This document shows positions 21,804 through 36,400 of a stretch of 64,000 nt of DNA, one piece after another. Below the pieces are notes generated by a model, which was given only the letters and a program-made list of their open reading frames with translations, did no database searches and was not told where the DNA came from. The stretch is from Paragordius varius (taxonomy: Eukaryota > Nematomorpha). The DNA is taken from contig OZ176056.1 of the NCBI GenBank assembly GCA_964247055.1, positions 8,990,001 to 9,054,000 of the forward strand, written 5' to 3'. The position numbers were made by a program, and so were the translations under genes. The stretch's first letter is position 1, and each line of letters opens with the position of its first letter.

Positions 21804-22833
21804 AGACGACTATGTTCGGCGCAATCGAAAACAACTAAATAAAAATCATATTTGAAATTGAATGGTCCAACACGTTCTCCGGAAAATTCTCTCAAAGACA
21901 CGATTTTTGTGGACGTCTGTTTTCAAAAAAAAACCCATTTTTCACATGGGGTGGGCCCGAACTGGGGGTCTATTTCAAAAAACTGGCGAAGCTATTGTCG
22001 AGGCATTCATTCAAGATTATATTTTTTCGATGTTTGTATATGAATGGGTCTACCGGTTTTCCTGTAGCAGATCACAAAGCCAGCATTTTCCATTTTTATA
22101 AATATATAGATTACTATAAATAATGTTTTATTATCCATATATCTAACATCCTATACATATGATAGATACTCCTGACTCAGCAGCTATCATCAAAGAAACG
22201 CTTGACTAAAATTTTTGCCTTTTAAGAAGGAATACTAAAAATCCTTATCGAATTTTTACAATCTCATACCTTAGGCAGAAAAACAATCAAAAAATTATTT
22301 TTGTGGACTTTGTTTTTTTTGAAAAAGGTGGCATTTTACGGGGGGAGCGGGTAAAAAGAGGGACTAAGTTAAAAAAGCGAGACGACTATGTTCGGCGCAA
22401 TCGAAAATAACTATATCAAAATCATATTTGAAATTGAATGGTCCAACACGTTCTCCGGATAATTCTGTCAAAGACACGATTTTTGTGGACGTCTGTTTTC
22501 AAAAAAAACCGTTTTTCACACGGGGTGGGCCCGAACTCGGGGCCTATTTAAAAAAATGGGCGAAGCTATTGTCGGGGCATTCATTCAAGATTATATTTTT
22601 TCGATGTTTGTATTTGAATGGGTCTACCGGTTTTCCTGTAGCAGATCACAAAGCCAGCATTTTCCATTTTTATAAATATATAGATTACCATAAATAATAT
22701 TTTATTATCCATATATCTTTTAACATCCTATACATATGATAGATAATCCTTACTCAGCAGCTATCATCAAAGAAACGCTTGACTAAAATTTTTGCCTTTT
22801 AAGAGGGAATACTAAAAATCCTTATCGAATTTT

Positions 22834-22941
22834 AACTTAGTCCCTCTTTTTACCCGCTCCCAACGTAAAATGCCACCTTTTTCAAAAAAAATAAAGTCCA
22901 CAAAAATAATTTTTTGAATTTTTTTCTGCCTAAGGTATGAG
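22834..22941 (-). repeat. Inverted 108-bp satellite sub-block, copy 2
   Basis: Same inversion and breakpoints as at 21696, offset 1138 bp. Confidence 0.95.
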
Positions 22942-23971
22942 AGACGACTATGTTCGGCGCAATCGAAAACAACTAAATAAAAATCATATTTGAAATTGAA
23001 TGGTCCAACACGTTCTCCGGAAAATTCTCTCAAAGACACGATTTTTGTGGACGTCTGTTTTCAAAAAAAAACCCATTTTTCACATGGGGTGGGCCCGAAC
23101 TGGGGGTCTATTTCAAAAAACTGGCGAAGCTATTGTCGAGGCATTCATTCAAGATTATATTTTTTCGATGTTTGTATATGAATGGGTCTACCGGTTTTCC
23201 TGTAGCAGATCACAAAGCCAGCATTTTCCATTTTTATAAATATATAGATTACTATAAATAATGTTTTATTATCCATATATCTAACATCCTATACATATGA
23301 TAGATACTCCTGACTCAGCAGCTATCATCAAAGAAACGCTTGACTAAAATTTTTGCCTTTTAAGAAGGAATACTAAAAATCCTTATCGAATTTTTACAAT
23401 CTCATACCTTAGGCAGAAAAACAATCAAAAAATTATTTTTGTGGACTTTGTTTTTTTTGAAAAAGGTGGCATTTTACGGGGGGAGCGGGTAAAAAGAGGG
23501 ACTAAGTTAAAAAAGCGAGACGACTATGTTCGGCGCAATCGAAAATAACTATATCAAAATCATATTTGAAATTGAATGGTCCAACACGTTCTCCGGATAA
23601 TTCTGTCAAAGACACGATTTTTGTGGACGTCTGTTTTCAAAAAAAACCGTTTTTCACACGGGGTGGGCCCGAACTCGGGGCCTATTTAAAAAAATGGGCG
23701 AAGCTATTGTCGGGGCATTCATTCAAGATTATATTTTTTCGATGTTTGTATTTGAATGGGTCTACCGGTTTTCCTGTAGCAGATCACAAAGCCAGCATTT
23801 TCCATTTTTATAAATATATAGATTACCATAAATAATATTTTATTATCCATATATCTTTTAACATCCTATACATATGATAGATAATCCTTACTCAGCAGCT
23901 ATCATCAAAGAAACGCTTGACTAAAATTTTTGCCTTTTAAGAGGGAATACTAAAAATCCTTATCGAATTTT

Positions 23972-24080
23972 AACTTAGTCCCTCTTTTTACCCGCTCCCA
24001 ACGTAAAATGCCACCTTTTTCAAAAAAAAATAAAGTCCACAAAAATAATTTTTTGAATTTTTTTCTGCCTAAGGTATGAG
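23972..24080 (-). repeat. Inverted satellite sub-block, copy 3
   Basis: Same inversion, one base longer in an A run. Confidence 0.95.
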
Positions 24081-24999
24081 AGACGACTATGTTCGGCGCA
24101 ATCGAAAACAACTAAATAAAAATCATATTTGAAATTGAATGGTCCAACACGTTCTCCGGAAAATTCTCTCAAAGACACGATTTTTGTGGACGTCTGTTTT
24201 CAAAAAAAAACCCATTTTTCACATGGGGTGGGCCCGAACTGGGGGTCTATTTCAAAAAACTGGCGAAGCTATTGTCGAGGCATTCATTCAAGATTATTTT
24301 TTTTCGATGTTTGTATATGAATGGGTCTACCGGTTTTCCTGTAGCAGATCACAAAGCCAGCATTTTCCATTTTTATAAATATATAGATTACCATAAATAA
24401 TGTTTTATTATCCATATATCTTTTAACATCCTATACATATGATAGATAATCCTTACTCAGCAGCTATCATCAAAGAAACGCTTGACAAAAATTTTTGCCT
24501 TTTAATAGGGAATACTAAAAATCCTTATCGAATTTTTACAGTCTCATACCTTGGGCAGAAAAACAATCAACAAATTATTTTTGTGCACTTTGTTTTTTTT
24601 TGAAAAAGGTGGCATTTTACGGGTGGAGCGGGTAAAAAGAGGCCCTAAATCAAAAAAGTGAGTCGACTATGTTCGGCGCAATCGAAAATAACTAAATAAA
24701 AATTATATTTGAAATTGGATGGTCCAACATGTTCTCCGGAAAATTGTCTCAAAGACACGATTTTTGTGGACGTCTGTTTTCAAAAAAACCCATTTATTAC
24801 ACGGGGTGGGCCCGAACTGGGGGCCTATTTCAAAAAACGGGCGAGCTATTGTCTGGGCATTCATTCAAGATTATATTTTTTCGATGTTTGGATTTGAATG
24901 GGTCTACCGGTTTTCCTGTAGCAGATCACAGAGCCAGAATTTTCCATTTTTATAAATATATAGATTACTATAAATAATGTTTTATTATCCATATATCTT

Positions 25000-27900
25000 T
25001 TAACATCCGATACATATGATAGATACTCCTTACTCAGCAACTATCATCAAAGAAACGGTAGACTAAAATTTTTGCCTTTTAACAGGAAATACGTGGAATC
25101 CTAATTGAATTTTTACGGTCTCATACCTTAGGCAAAAAATCGATTAAAAAAATATTTTTGTGGACGTTGTTTTTTGAAAAAGGTGGCATTTTACGGGGGG
25201 AGCGGGTAAAAAGAGGCTCTAAATCAAAAAAGTGAGTCGACTATGTTCAGCGCGATCGAAAATAAGAAAATTATATTTGAAATTGGATGGTCCAACACGT
25301 TCTCCGGAAAATTGTCTCAAAGACACGATTTTTGTGGACTTCTGTTTTCAAAAAAAACCGTTTTTCACACGGAGTGAGCCCGAACTGGGGGCCTATTTCA
25401 AAAAACGGGCGAAGCTATTGTCGGGGCATTCATTCAAGATTATATTTTTTCGATGTTTGGATTTGAATGGGTCTACCGGTTTTCCTGTAGCAGATCACAA
25501 AGCCAGCATTTTCCATTTTTATAAATATATAGATTACTATAAATAATGTTTTATTATCCATATATCTAACATCCTATACATATGATAGATACTCCTGACT
25601 CAGCAGCTATCATCAAAGAAACGCTTGACTAAAATTTTTGCCTCTTAAGAGGGAATACTAAAAATCCTTATCGAATTTTTACAGTCTCATACCTTGGGCA
25701 GAAAAACAATCAACAAATTATTTTTGTGCACTTTGTTTTTTTTTTGAAAAAGGTGGCATTTTACGGGTGGAGCGGGTAAAAAGAGGCCCTAAATCAAAAA
25801 AGTGAGTCGACTATGTTCGGCGCAATCGAAAATAACTAAATAAAAATTATATTTGAAATTGAATGGTTTAACACGTTCTCCGGAAAATTCTGTCAAAGAC
25901 ACGATTTTTGTGGACGTCTGTTTTAAAAAAAAACCGTTTTTCACACGGGGTGGGCCCGAACTGGGGGCCTATTTCAAAAAACGGGCGAAGCTATTGTCGG
26001 GGCATTCATTCATGATTATATTTTTTCGATGTTTGGATTTGAATGGGTCTACCGGTTATCCTGTAGCAGATCACAAAGCCAGCATTTTCCATTTTTAAAA
26101 TATATAGATTACTATAAATAATGTTTTATTATCCATATATCTAACATCCTATACATATGATAGATACTCCTGACTCAGCAGCTATCATCAAAGAAACGCT
26201 TGACTAAAATTTTTGCCTTTTAAGAAGGAATACTAAAAATCCTTATCGAATTTTTACAATCTCATACCTTAGGCAGAAAAACAATCAAAAAATTATTTTT
26301 GTGGACTTTGTTTTTTTTGAAAAAGGTGGCATTTTACGGGGGGAGCGGGTAAAAAGAGGGACTAAGTTAAAAAAGCGAGACGACTATGTTCGGCGCAATC
26401 GAAAATAACTAAATAAAAATCATATTTGAAATTGAATGGTCCAACACGTTCTCCGGAAAATTCTCTCAAAGACACGATTTTTGTATACTTCTGTTTTCAA
26501 AAAAAACCCCATTTTTCACATGGGGTGGGCTCGAACTGGGGCCTATATCAAAAAACGGGCGAAGCTATTGTCGAGGCATTCATTCAATATTATATTTTTT
26601 CGATGTTTGGATTTGAATGGGTCTACCGGTTTTATTGTAGCAGATCACAAAGCCAGCGTTTTCCATTTTTATAAATATATGGATTACTATAAATAATGTT
26701 TTGTTATCCATATATATTTTAACATCCTATACATATGATAGATACTCCTTACTCAGCAGCTATCATCAAAGAAACGCTTGACTAAAGTTTTTGCCTTTTA
26801 AGAGGGAATACTAAAAATCCTTATCGAATTTTTACAGTCTCATACCTTGGGCAGAAAAACAATCAAAAAATTATTTTTGTGGACTTTGTTTTTTTTGAAA
26901 AAGGTGGCATTTTACGGGGGGAGCGGGTAAAAAGAGGGACTAAGATAAAAAAGTGAGTCGACTATGTTCAGCACGATCGAAAATAAGAAAATTATATTTG
27001 AAATTGGATGGTCCAACATGTTCTCCGGAAAATTGTCTCAAAGACACGATTTTTGTGGACGTCTGTTTTCAAAAAAACCCATTTTTCACACGGGGTGGGC
27101 CCGAACTGGGGGCCTATTTCAAAAAACGGGCGAGCTATTGTCTGGGCATTCATTCAAGATTATATTTTTTCGATGTTTGGATTTGAATGGGTCTACCGGT
27201 TTTCCTGTAGCAGATCACAAAGCCAGAATTTTCCATTTTTATAAATATATAGATTACTATAAATAATGTTTTATTATCCATATATCTTTTAACATCCGAT
27301 ACATATGATAATACTCCTTACTCAGCAACTATCATCAAAGAAACGGTAGACTAAAATTTTTGCCTTTTAACAGGAAATACGTGGAATCCTAATTGAATTT
27401 TTACGGTCTCATACCTTAGGCAAAAAATCGATTAAAAAAATATTTTTGTGGACGTTGTTTTTTGAAAAAGGTGGCATTTTACGGGGGGAGCGGGTAAAAA
27501 GAGGCTCTAAATCAAAAAAGTGAGTCGACTATGTTCAGCGCGATCGAAAATAAGAAAATTATATTTGAAATTGGATGGTCCAACACGTTCTCCGGAAAAT
27601 TGTCTCAAAGACACGATTTTTGTGGACGTCTGTTTTCAAAAAAAACCATTTTTCACATGGGGTGGGCCCGAACTGGGGGCCTATTTCAAAAAACGGGCGA
27701 AGCTATTGTCGGGGCATTCATTCATGATTATATTTTTTCGATGTTTGGATTTGAATGGGTCTACCGGTTATCCTGTAGCAGATCACAAAGCCAGCATTTT
27801 TTATTTTTATAAATATATAGATTACTATAAATAATGTTTTGTTATCCATATATCTTTTAACATCCTATACATATGATAGATACTCCTTACTCAGCAGCTA

Positions 27901-30900
27901 TCATCAAAGAAACGCTTGACAAAAATTTTTGCCTTTTAATAGGGAATACTAAAAATCCTTATCGAATTTTTACAGTCTCATACCTTGGGCAGAAAAACAA
28001 TCAACAAATTATTTTTGTGCACTTTGTTTTTTTTTGAAAAAGGTGGCATTTTACGGGTGGAGCGGGTAAAAAGAGGCCCTAAATCAAAAAAGTGAGTCGA
28101 CTATGTTCGGCGCAATCGAAAATAACTAAATAAAAATTATATTTGAAATTGAATGGTTTAACACGTTCTCCGGAAAATTCTGTCAAAGACACGATTTTTG
28201 TGGACGTCTGTTTTAAAAAAAAACCGTTTTTCACACGGGGTGGGCCCGAACTGGGGGCCTATTTCAAAAAACGGGCGAAGCTATTGTCGGGGCATTCATT
28301 CATGATTATATTTTTTCGATGTTTGGATTTGAATGGGTCTACCGGTTATCCTGTAGCAGATCACAAAGCCAGCATTTTCCATTTTTAAAATATATAGATT
28401 ACTATAAATAATGTTTTATTATCCATATATCTAACATCCTATACATATGATAGATACTCCTGACTCAGCAGCTATCATCAAAGAAACGCTTGACTAAAAT
28501 TTTTGCCTTTTAAGAAGGAATACTAAAAATCCTTATCGAATTTTTACAATCTCATACCTTAGGCAGAAAAACAATCAAAAAATTATTTTTGTGGACTTTG
28601 TTTTTTTTGAAAAAGGTGGCATTTTACGGGGGGAGCGGGTAAAAAGAGGGACTAAGTTAAAAAAGCGAGACGACTATGTTCGGCGCAATCGAAAATAACT
28701 AAATAAAAATCATATTTGAAATTGAATGGTCCAACACGTTCTCCGGAAAATTCTCTCAAAGACACGATTTTTGTATACTTCTGTTTTCAAAAAAAACCCC
28801 ATTTTTCACATGGGGTGGGCTCGAACTGGGGCCTATATCAAAAAACGGGCGAAGCTATTGTCGAGGCATTCATTCAATATTATATTTTTTCGATGTTTGG
28901 ATTTGAATGGGTCTACCGGTTTTATTGTAGCAGATCACAAAGCCAGCGTTTTCCATTTTTATAAATATATGGATTACTATAAATAATGTTTTGTTATCCA
29001 TATATATTTTAACATCCTATACATATGATAGATACTCCTTACTCAGCAGCTATCATCAAAGAAACGCTTGACTAAAGTTTTTGCCTTTTAAGAGGGAATA
29101 CTAAAAATCCTTATCGAATTTTTACAGTCTCATACCTTGGGCAGAAAAACAATCAAAAAATTATTTTTGTGGACTTTGTTTTTTTTGAAAAAGGTGGCAT
29201 TTTACGGGGGGAGCGGGTAAAAAGAGGGACTAAGATAAAAAAGTGAGTCGACTATGTTCAGCACGATCGAAAATAAGAAAATTATATTTGAAATTGGATG
29301 GTCCAACATGTTCTCCGGAAAATTGTCTCAAAGACACGATTTTTGTGGACGTCTGTTTTCAAAAAAACCCATTTTTCACACGGGGTGGGCCCGAACTGGG
29401 GGCCTATTTCAAAAAACGGGCGAGCTATTGTCTGGGCATTCATTCAAGATTATATTTTTTCGATGTTTGGATTTGAATGGGTCTACCGGTTTTCCTGTAG
29501 CAGATCACAAAGCCAGAATTTTCCATTTTTATAAATATATAGATTACTATAAATAATGTTTTATTATCCATATATCTTTTAACATCCGATACATATGATA
29601 GATACTCCTTACTCAGCAACTATCATCAAAGAAACGGTAGACTAAAATTTTTGCCTTTTAACAGGAAATACGTGGAATCCTAATTGAATTTTTACGGTCT
29701 CATACCTTAGGCAAAAAATCGATTAAAAAAATATTTTTGTGGACGTTGTTTTTTGAAAAAGGTGGCATTTTACGGGGGGAGCGGGTAAAAAGAGGCTCTA
29801 AATCAAAAAAGTGAGTCGACTATGTTCAGCGCGATCGAAAATAAGAAAATTATATTTGAAATTGGATGGTCCAACACGTTCTCCGGAAAATTGTCTCAAA
29901 GACACGATTTTTGTGGACGTCTGTTTTCAAAAAAAACCATTTTTCACATGGGGTGGGCCCGAACTGGGGGCCTATTTCAAAAAACGGGCGAAGCTATTGT
30001 CGGGGCATTCATTCATGATTATATTTTTTCGATGTTTGGATTTGAATGGGTCTACCGGTTATCCTGTAGCAGATCACAAAGCCAGCATTTTTTATTTTTA
30101 TAAATATATAGATTACTATAAATAATGTTTTGTTATCCATATATCTTTTAACATCCTATACATATGATAGATACTCCTTACTCAGCAGCTATCATCAAAG
30201 AAACGCTTGACAAAAATTTTTGCCTTTTAATAGGGAATACTAAAAATCCTTATCGAATTTTTACAGTCTCATACCTTGGGCAGAAAAACAATCAACAAAT
30301 TATTTTTGTGCACTTTGTTTTTTTTTGAAAAAGGTGGCATTTTACGGGTGGAGCGGGTAAAAAGAGGCCCTAAATCAAAAAAGTGAGTCGACTATGTTCG
30401 GCGCAATCGAAAATAACTAAATAAAAATTATATTTGAAATTGAATGGTTTAACACGTTCTCCGGAAAATTCTGTCAAAGACACGATTTTTGTGGACGTCT
30501 GTTTTAAAAAAAAACCGTTTTTCACACGGGGTGGGCCCGAACTGGGGGCCTATTTCAAAAAACGGGCGAAGCTATTGTCGGGGCATTCATTCATGATTAT
30601 ATTTTTTCGATGTTTGGATTTGAATGGGTCTACCGGTTATCCTGTAGCAGATCACAAAGCCAGCATTTTCCATTTTTAAAATATATAGATTACTATAAAT
30701 AATGTTTTATTATCCATATATCTAACATCCTATACATATGATAGATACTCCTGACTCAGCAGCTATCATCAAAGAAACGCTTGACTAAAATTTTTGCCTT
30801 TTAAGAAGGAATACTAAAAATCCTTATCGAATTTTTACAATCTCATACCTTAGGCAGAAAAACAATCAAAAAATTATTTTTGTGGACTTTGTTTTTTTTG

Positions 30901-33900
30901 AAAAAGGTGGCATTTTACGGGGGGAGCGGGTAAAAAGAGGGACTAAGTTAAAAAAGCGAGACGACTATGTTCGGCGCAATCGAAAATAACTAAATAAAAA
31001 TCATATTTGAAATTGAATGGTCCAACACGTTCTCCGGAAAATTCTCTCAAAGACACGATTTTTGTATACTTCTGTTTTCAAAAAAAACCCCATTTTTCAC
31101 ATGGGGTGGGCTCGAACTGGGGCCTATATCAAAAAACGGGCGAAGCTATTGTCGAGGCATTCATTCAATATTATATTTTTTCGATGTTTGGATTTGAATG
31201 GGTCTACCGGTTTTATTGTAGCAGATCACAAAGCCAGCGTTTTCCATTTTTATAAATATATGGATTACTATAAATAATGTTTTGTTATCCATATATATTT
31301 TAACATCCTATACATATGATAGATACTCCTTACTCAGCAGCTATCATCAAAGAAACGCTTGACTAAAGTTTTTGCCTTTTAAGAGGGAATACTAAAAATC
31401 CTTATCGAATTTTTACAGTCTCATACCTTGGGCAGAAAAACAATCAAAAAATTATTTTTGTGGACTTTGTTTTTTTTGAAAAAGGTGGCATTTTACGGGG
31501 GGAGCGGGTAAAAAGAGGGACTAAGATAAAAAAGTGAGTCGACTATGTTCAGCACGATCGAAAATAAGAAAATTATATTTGAAATTGGATGGTCCAACAT
31601 GTTCTCCGGAAAATTGTCTCAAAGACACGATTTTTGTGGACGTCTGTTTTCAAAAAAACCCATTTTTCACACGGGGTGGGCCCGAACTGGGGGCCTATTT
31701 CAAAAAACGGGCGAGCTATTGTCTGGGCATTCATTCAAGATTATATTTTTTCGATGTTTGGATTTGAATGGGTCTACCGGTTTTCCTGTAGCAGATCACA
31801 GAGCCAGAATTTTCCATTTTTATAAATATATAGATTACTATAAATAATGTTTTATTATCCATATATCTTTTAACATCCGATACATATGATAGATACTCCT
31901 TACTCAGCAACTATCATCAAAGAAACGGTAGACTAAAATTTTTGCCTTTTAACAGGAAATACGTGGAATCCTAATTGAATTTTTACGGTCTCATACCTTA
32001 GGCAAAAAATCGATTAAAAAAATATTTTTGTGGACGTTGTTTTTTGAAAAAGGTGGCATTTTACGGGGGGAGCGGGTAAAAAGAGGCTCTAAATCAAAAA
32101 AGTGAGTCGACTATGTTCAGCGCGATCGAAAATAAGAAAATTATATTTGAAATTGGATGGTCCAACACGTTCTCCGGAAAATTGTCTCAAAGACACGATT
32201 TTTGTGGACTTCTGTTTTCAAAAAAAACCGTTTTTCACACGGAGTGAGCCCGAACTGGGGGCCTATTTCAAAAAACGGGCGAAGCTATTGTCGGGGCATT
32301 CATTCAAGATTATATTTTTTCGATGTTTGGATTTGAATGGGTCTACCGGTTTTCCTGTAGCAGATCACAAAGCCAGCATTTTCCATTTTTATAAATATAT
32401 AGATTACTATAAATAATGTTTTATTATCCATATATCTAACATCCTATACATATGATAGATACTCCTGACTCAGCAGCTATCATCAAAGAAACGCTTGACT
32501 AAAATTTTTGCCTCTTAAGAGGGAATACTAAAAATCCTTATCGAATTTTTACAGTCTCATACCTTGGGCAGAAAAACAATCAACAAATTATTTTTGTGCA
32601 CTTTGTTTTTTTTTGAAAAAGGTGGCATTTTACGGGTGGAGCGGGTAAAAAGAGGCCCTAAATCAAAAAAGTGAGTCGACTATGTTCGGCGCAATCGAAA
32701 ATAACTAAATAAAAATTATATTTGAAATTGAATGGTTTAACACGTTCTCCGGAAAATTCTGTCAAAGACACGATTTTTGTGGACGTCTGTTTTAAAAAAA
32801 AACCGTTTTTCACACGGGGTGGGCCCGAACTGGGGGCCTATTTCAAAAAACGGGCGAAGCTATTGTCGGGGCATTCATTCATGATTATATTTTTTCGATG
32901 TTTGGATTTGAATGGGTCTACCGGTTATCCTGTAGCAGATCACAAAGCCAGCATTTTCCATTTTTAAAATATATAGATTACTATAAATAATGTTTTATTA
33001 TCCATATATCTAACATCCTATACATATGATAGATACTCCTGACTCAGCAGCTATCATCAAAGAAACGCTTGACTAAAATTTTTGCCTTTTAAGAAGGAAT
33101 ACTAAAAATCCTTATCGAATTTTTACAATCTCATACCTTAGGCAGAAAAACAATCAAAAAATTATTTTTGTGGACTTTGTTTTTTTTGAAAAAGGTGGCA
33201 TTTTACGGGGGGAGCGGGTAAAAAGAGGGACTAAGTTAAAAAAGCGAGACGACTATGTTCGGCGCAATCGAAAATAACTAAATAAAAATCATATTTGAAA
33301 TTGAATGGTCCAACACGTTCTCCGGAAAATTCTCTCAAAGACACGATTTTTGTATACTTCTGTTTTCAAAAAAAACCCCATTTTTCACATGGGGTGGGCT
33401 CGAACTGGGGCCTATATCAAAAAACGGGCGAAGCTATTGTCGAGGCATTCATTCAATATTATATTTTTTCGATGTTTGGATTTGAATGGGTCTACCGGTT
33501 TTATTGTAGCAGATCACAAAGCCAGCGTTTTCCATTTTTATAAATATATGGATTACTATAAATAATGTTTTGTTATCCATATATATTTTAACATCCTATA
33601 CATATGATAGATACTCCTTACTCAGCAGCTATCATCAAAGAAACGCTTGACTAAAGTTTTTGCCTTTTAAGAGGGAATACTAAAAATCCTTATCGAATTT
33701 TTACAGTCTCATACCTTGGGCAGAAAAACAATCAAAAAATTATTTTTGTGGACTTTGTTTTTTTTGAAAAAGGTGGCATTTTACGGGGGGAGCGGGTAAA
33801 AAGAGGGACTAAGATAAAAAAGTGAGTCGACTATGTTCAGCACGATCGAAAATAAGAAAATTATATTTGAAATTGGATGGTCCAACATGTTCTCCGGAAA

Positions 33901-36400
33901 ATTGTCTCAAAGACACGATTTTTGTGGACGTCTGTTTTCAAAAAAACCCATTTTTCACACGGGGTGGGCCCGAACTGGGGGCCTATTTCAAAAAACGGGC
34001 GAGCTATTGTCTGGGCATTCATTCAAGATTATATTTTTTCGATGTTTGGATTTGAATGGGTCTACCGGTTTTCCTGTAGCAGATCACAAAGCCAGAATTT
34101 TCCATTTTTATAAATATATAGATTACTATAAATAATGTTTTATTATCCATATATCTTTTAACATCCGATACATATGATAGATACTCCTTACTCAGCAACT
34201 ATCATCAAAGAAACGGTAGACTAAAATTTTTGCCTTTTAACAGGAAATACGTGGAATCCTAATTGAATTTATACGGTCTCATACCTTAGGCAAAAAATCG
34301 ATTAAAAAAATATTTTTGTGGACGTTGTTTTTTGAAAAAGGTGGCATTTTACGGGGGGAGCGGGTAAAAAGAGGCTCTAAATCAAAAAAGTGAGTCGACT
34401 ATGTTCAGCGCGATCGAAAATAAGAAAATTATATTTGAAATTGGATGGTCCAACACGTTCTCCGGAAAATTGTCTCAAAGACACGATTTTTGTGGACGTC
34501 TGTTTTCAAAAAAAACCATTTTTCACATGGGGTGGGCCCGAACTGGGGGCCTATTTCAAAAAACGGGCGAAGCTATTGTCGGGGCATTCATTCATGATTA
34601 TATTTTTTCGATGTTTGGATTTGAATGGGTCTACCGGTTATCCTGTAGCAGATCACAAAGCCAGCATTTTTTATTTTTATAAATATATAGATTACTATAA
34701 ATAATGTTTTGTTATCCATATATCTTTTAACATCCTATACATATGATAGATACTCCTTACTCAGCAGCTATCATCAAAGAAACCGTGGACTAAAATTTTT
34801 GCCTTTTAACAGGGAATACGTGGAATCCATATTGAATTTTTACGGTCTCATACCTTAGGCAAAAAATCGATTAAAAAAATATTTTTGTGGACGTTGTTTT
34901 TTGAAAAAGGTGGCATTTTACGGGGGGAGCGGGTAAAAAGAGGCTCTAAATCAATAAAGTGAGTCGACTATGTTCAGCGCGATCGAAAATAAGAAAATTA
35001 TATTTGAAATTGGATGGTCCAACACGTTCTCCGGAAAATTGTCTCAAAGACACGATTTTTGTGGACTTCTGTTTTCAAAAAAAACCGTTTTTCACACGGA
35101 GTGAGCCCGAACTGGGGGCCTATTTCAAAAAACGGGCGAAGCTATTGTCGGGGCATTCATTCAAGATTATATTTTTTCGATGTTTGGATTTGAATGGGTC
35201 TATTGGTTTTCCTGTAGTAGATCACAAAGCCAGCATTTTCCATTTTTAAAATATATAGATTACTATAAATAATGTTTTATTATCCATATATCTAACATCC
35301 TATACATATGATAGATACTCCTGACTCAGCAGCTATCATCAAAGAAACGCTTGACTAAAATTTTTGCCTTTTAAGAAGGAATACTAAAAATCCTTATCGA
35401 ATTTTTACAATCTCATACCTTAGGCAGAAAAACAATCAAAAAATTATTTTTGTGGACTTTGTTTTTTTTGAAAAAGGTGGCATTTTACGGGGGGAGCGGG
35501 TAAAAAGAGGGACTAAGTTAAAAAAGCGAGACGACTATGTTCGGCGCAATCGAAAATAACTAAATAAAAATCATATTTGAAATTGAATGGTCCAACACGT
35601 TCTCCGGAAAATTCTCTCAAAGACACGATTTTTGTATACTTCTGTTTTCAAAAAAAACCCCATTTTTCACATGGGGTGGGCCCGAACTGGGGGCCTATAT
35701 CAAAAAACGGGCGAAGCTATTGTCGAGGCATTCATTCAATATTATATTTTTTCGATGTTTGGATTTGAATGGGTCTACCGGTTTTATTGTAGCAGATCAC
35801 AAAGCCAGCGTTTTCCATTTTTATAAATATATGGATTACTATAAATAATGTTTTGTTATCCATATATATTTTAACATCCTATACATATGATAGATACTCC
35901 TTACTCAGCAGCTATCATCAAAGAAACGCTTGACTAAAGTTTTTGCCTTTTAAGAGGGAATACTAAAAATCCTTATCGAATTTTTACAGTCTCATACCTT
36001 GGGCAGAAAAACAATCAAAAAATTATTTTTGTGGACTTTGTTTTTTTTGAAAAAGGTGGCATTTTACGGGGGGAGCGGGTAAAAAGAGGGACTAAGATAA
36101 AAACGTGAGTCGACTATGTTCAGCACGATCGAAAATAAGAAAATTATATTTGAAATTGGATGGTCCAACATGTTCTCCGGAAAATTGTCTCAAAGACACG
36201 ATTTTTGTGGACGTCTGTTTTCAAAAAAACCCATTTTTCACACGGGGTGGGCCCGAACTGGGGGCCTATTTCAAAAAACGGGCGAAGCTATTGTCGGGGC
36301 ATTCATTCAAGATTATATTTTTTCGATGTTTGGATTTGAATGGGTCTACCGGTTTTCCTGTAGCAGACACAAAGCCAGCATTTTCCATTTTTATAAATTA
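25000..36400 (+). repeat. Four-monomer higher-order repeat, about 2290 bp x 5
   Basis: Corresponding monomers start at 25232, 27520, 29811, 32102 and 34390 (spacings 2288, 2291, 2291, 2288). The third monomer of each unit carries TTTTGTATACTTCTG and GGTTTTATTGTAGC; the fourth carries AACGGGCGAGCTATTGTCTG. In the fifth unit the second monomer is replaced by one of first-slot type (34959). Confidence 0.88.

Larger units (their letters stand above)
21140..24385 (+). repeat. Two-monomer higher-order repeat, 1138 bp, about 2.9 copies, containing an inverted block
   Basis: Units begin near 21140, 22278 and 23416. Shared rare variants include AACTATATCAAAATC, CTCCGGATAATTCTGTC and ATTTAAAAAAATGGGCG. 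Each unit contains the inverted 108-bp segment. Copies differ only by occasional bases. Confidence 0.88.
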
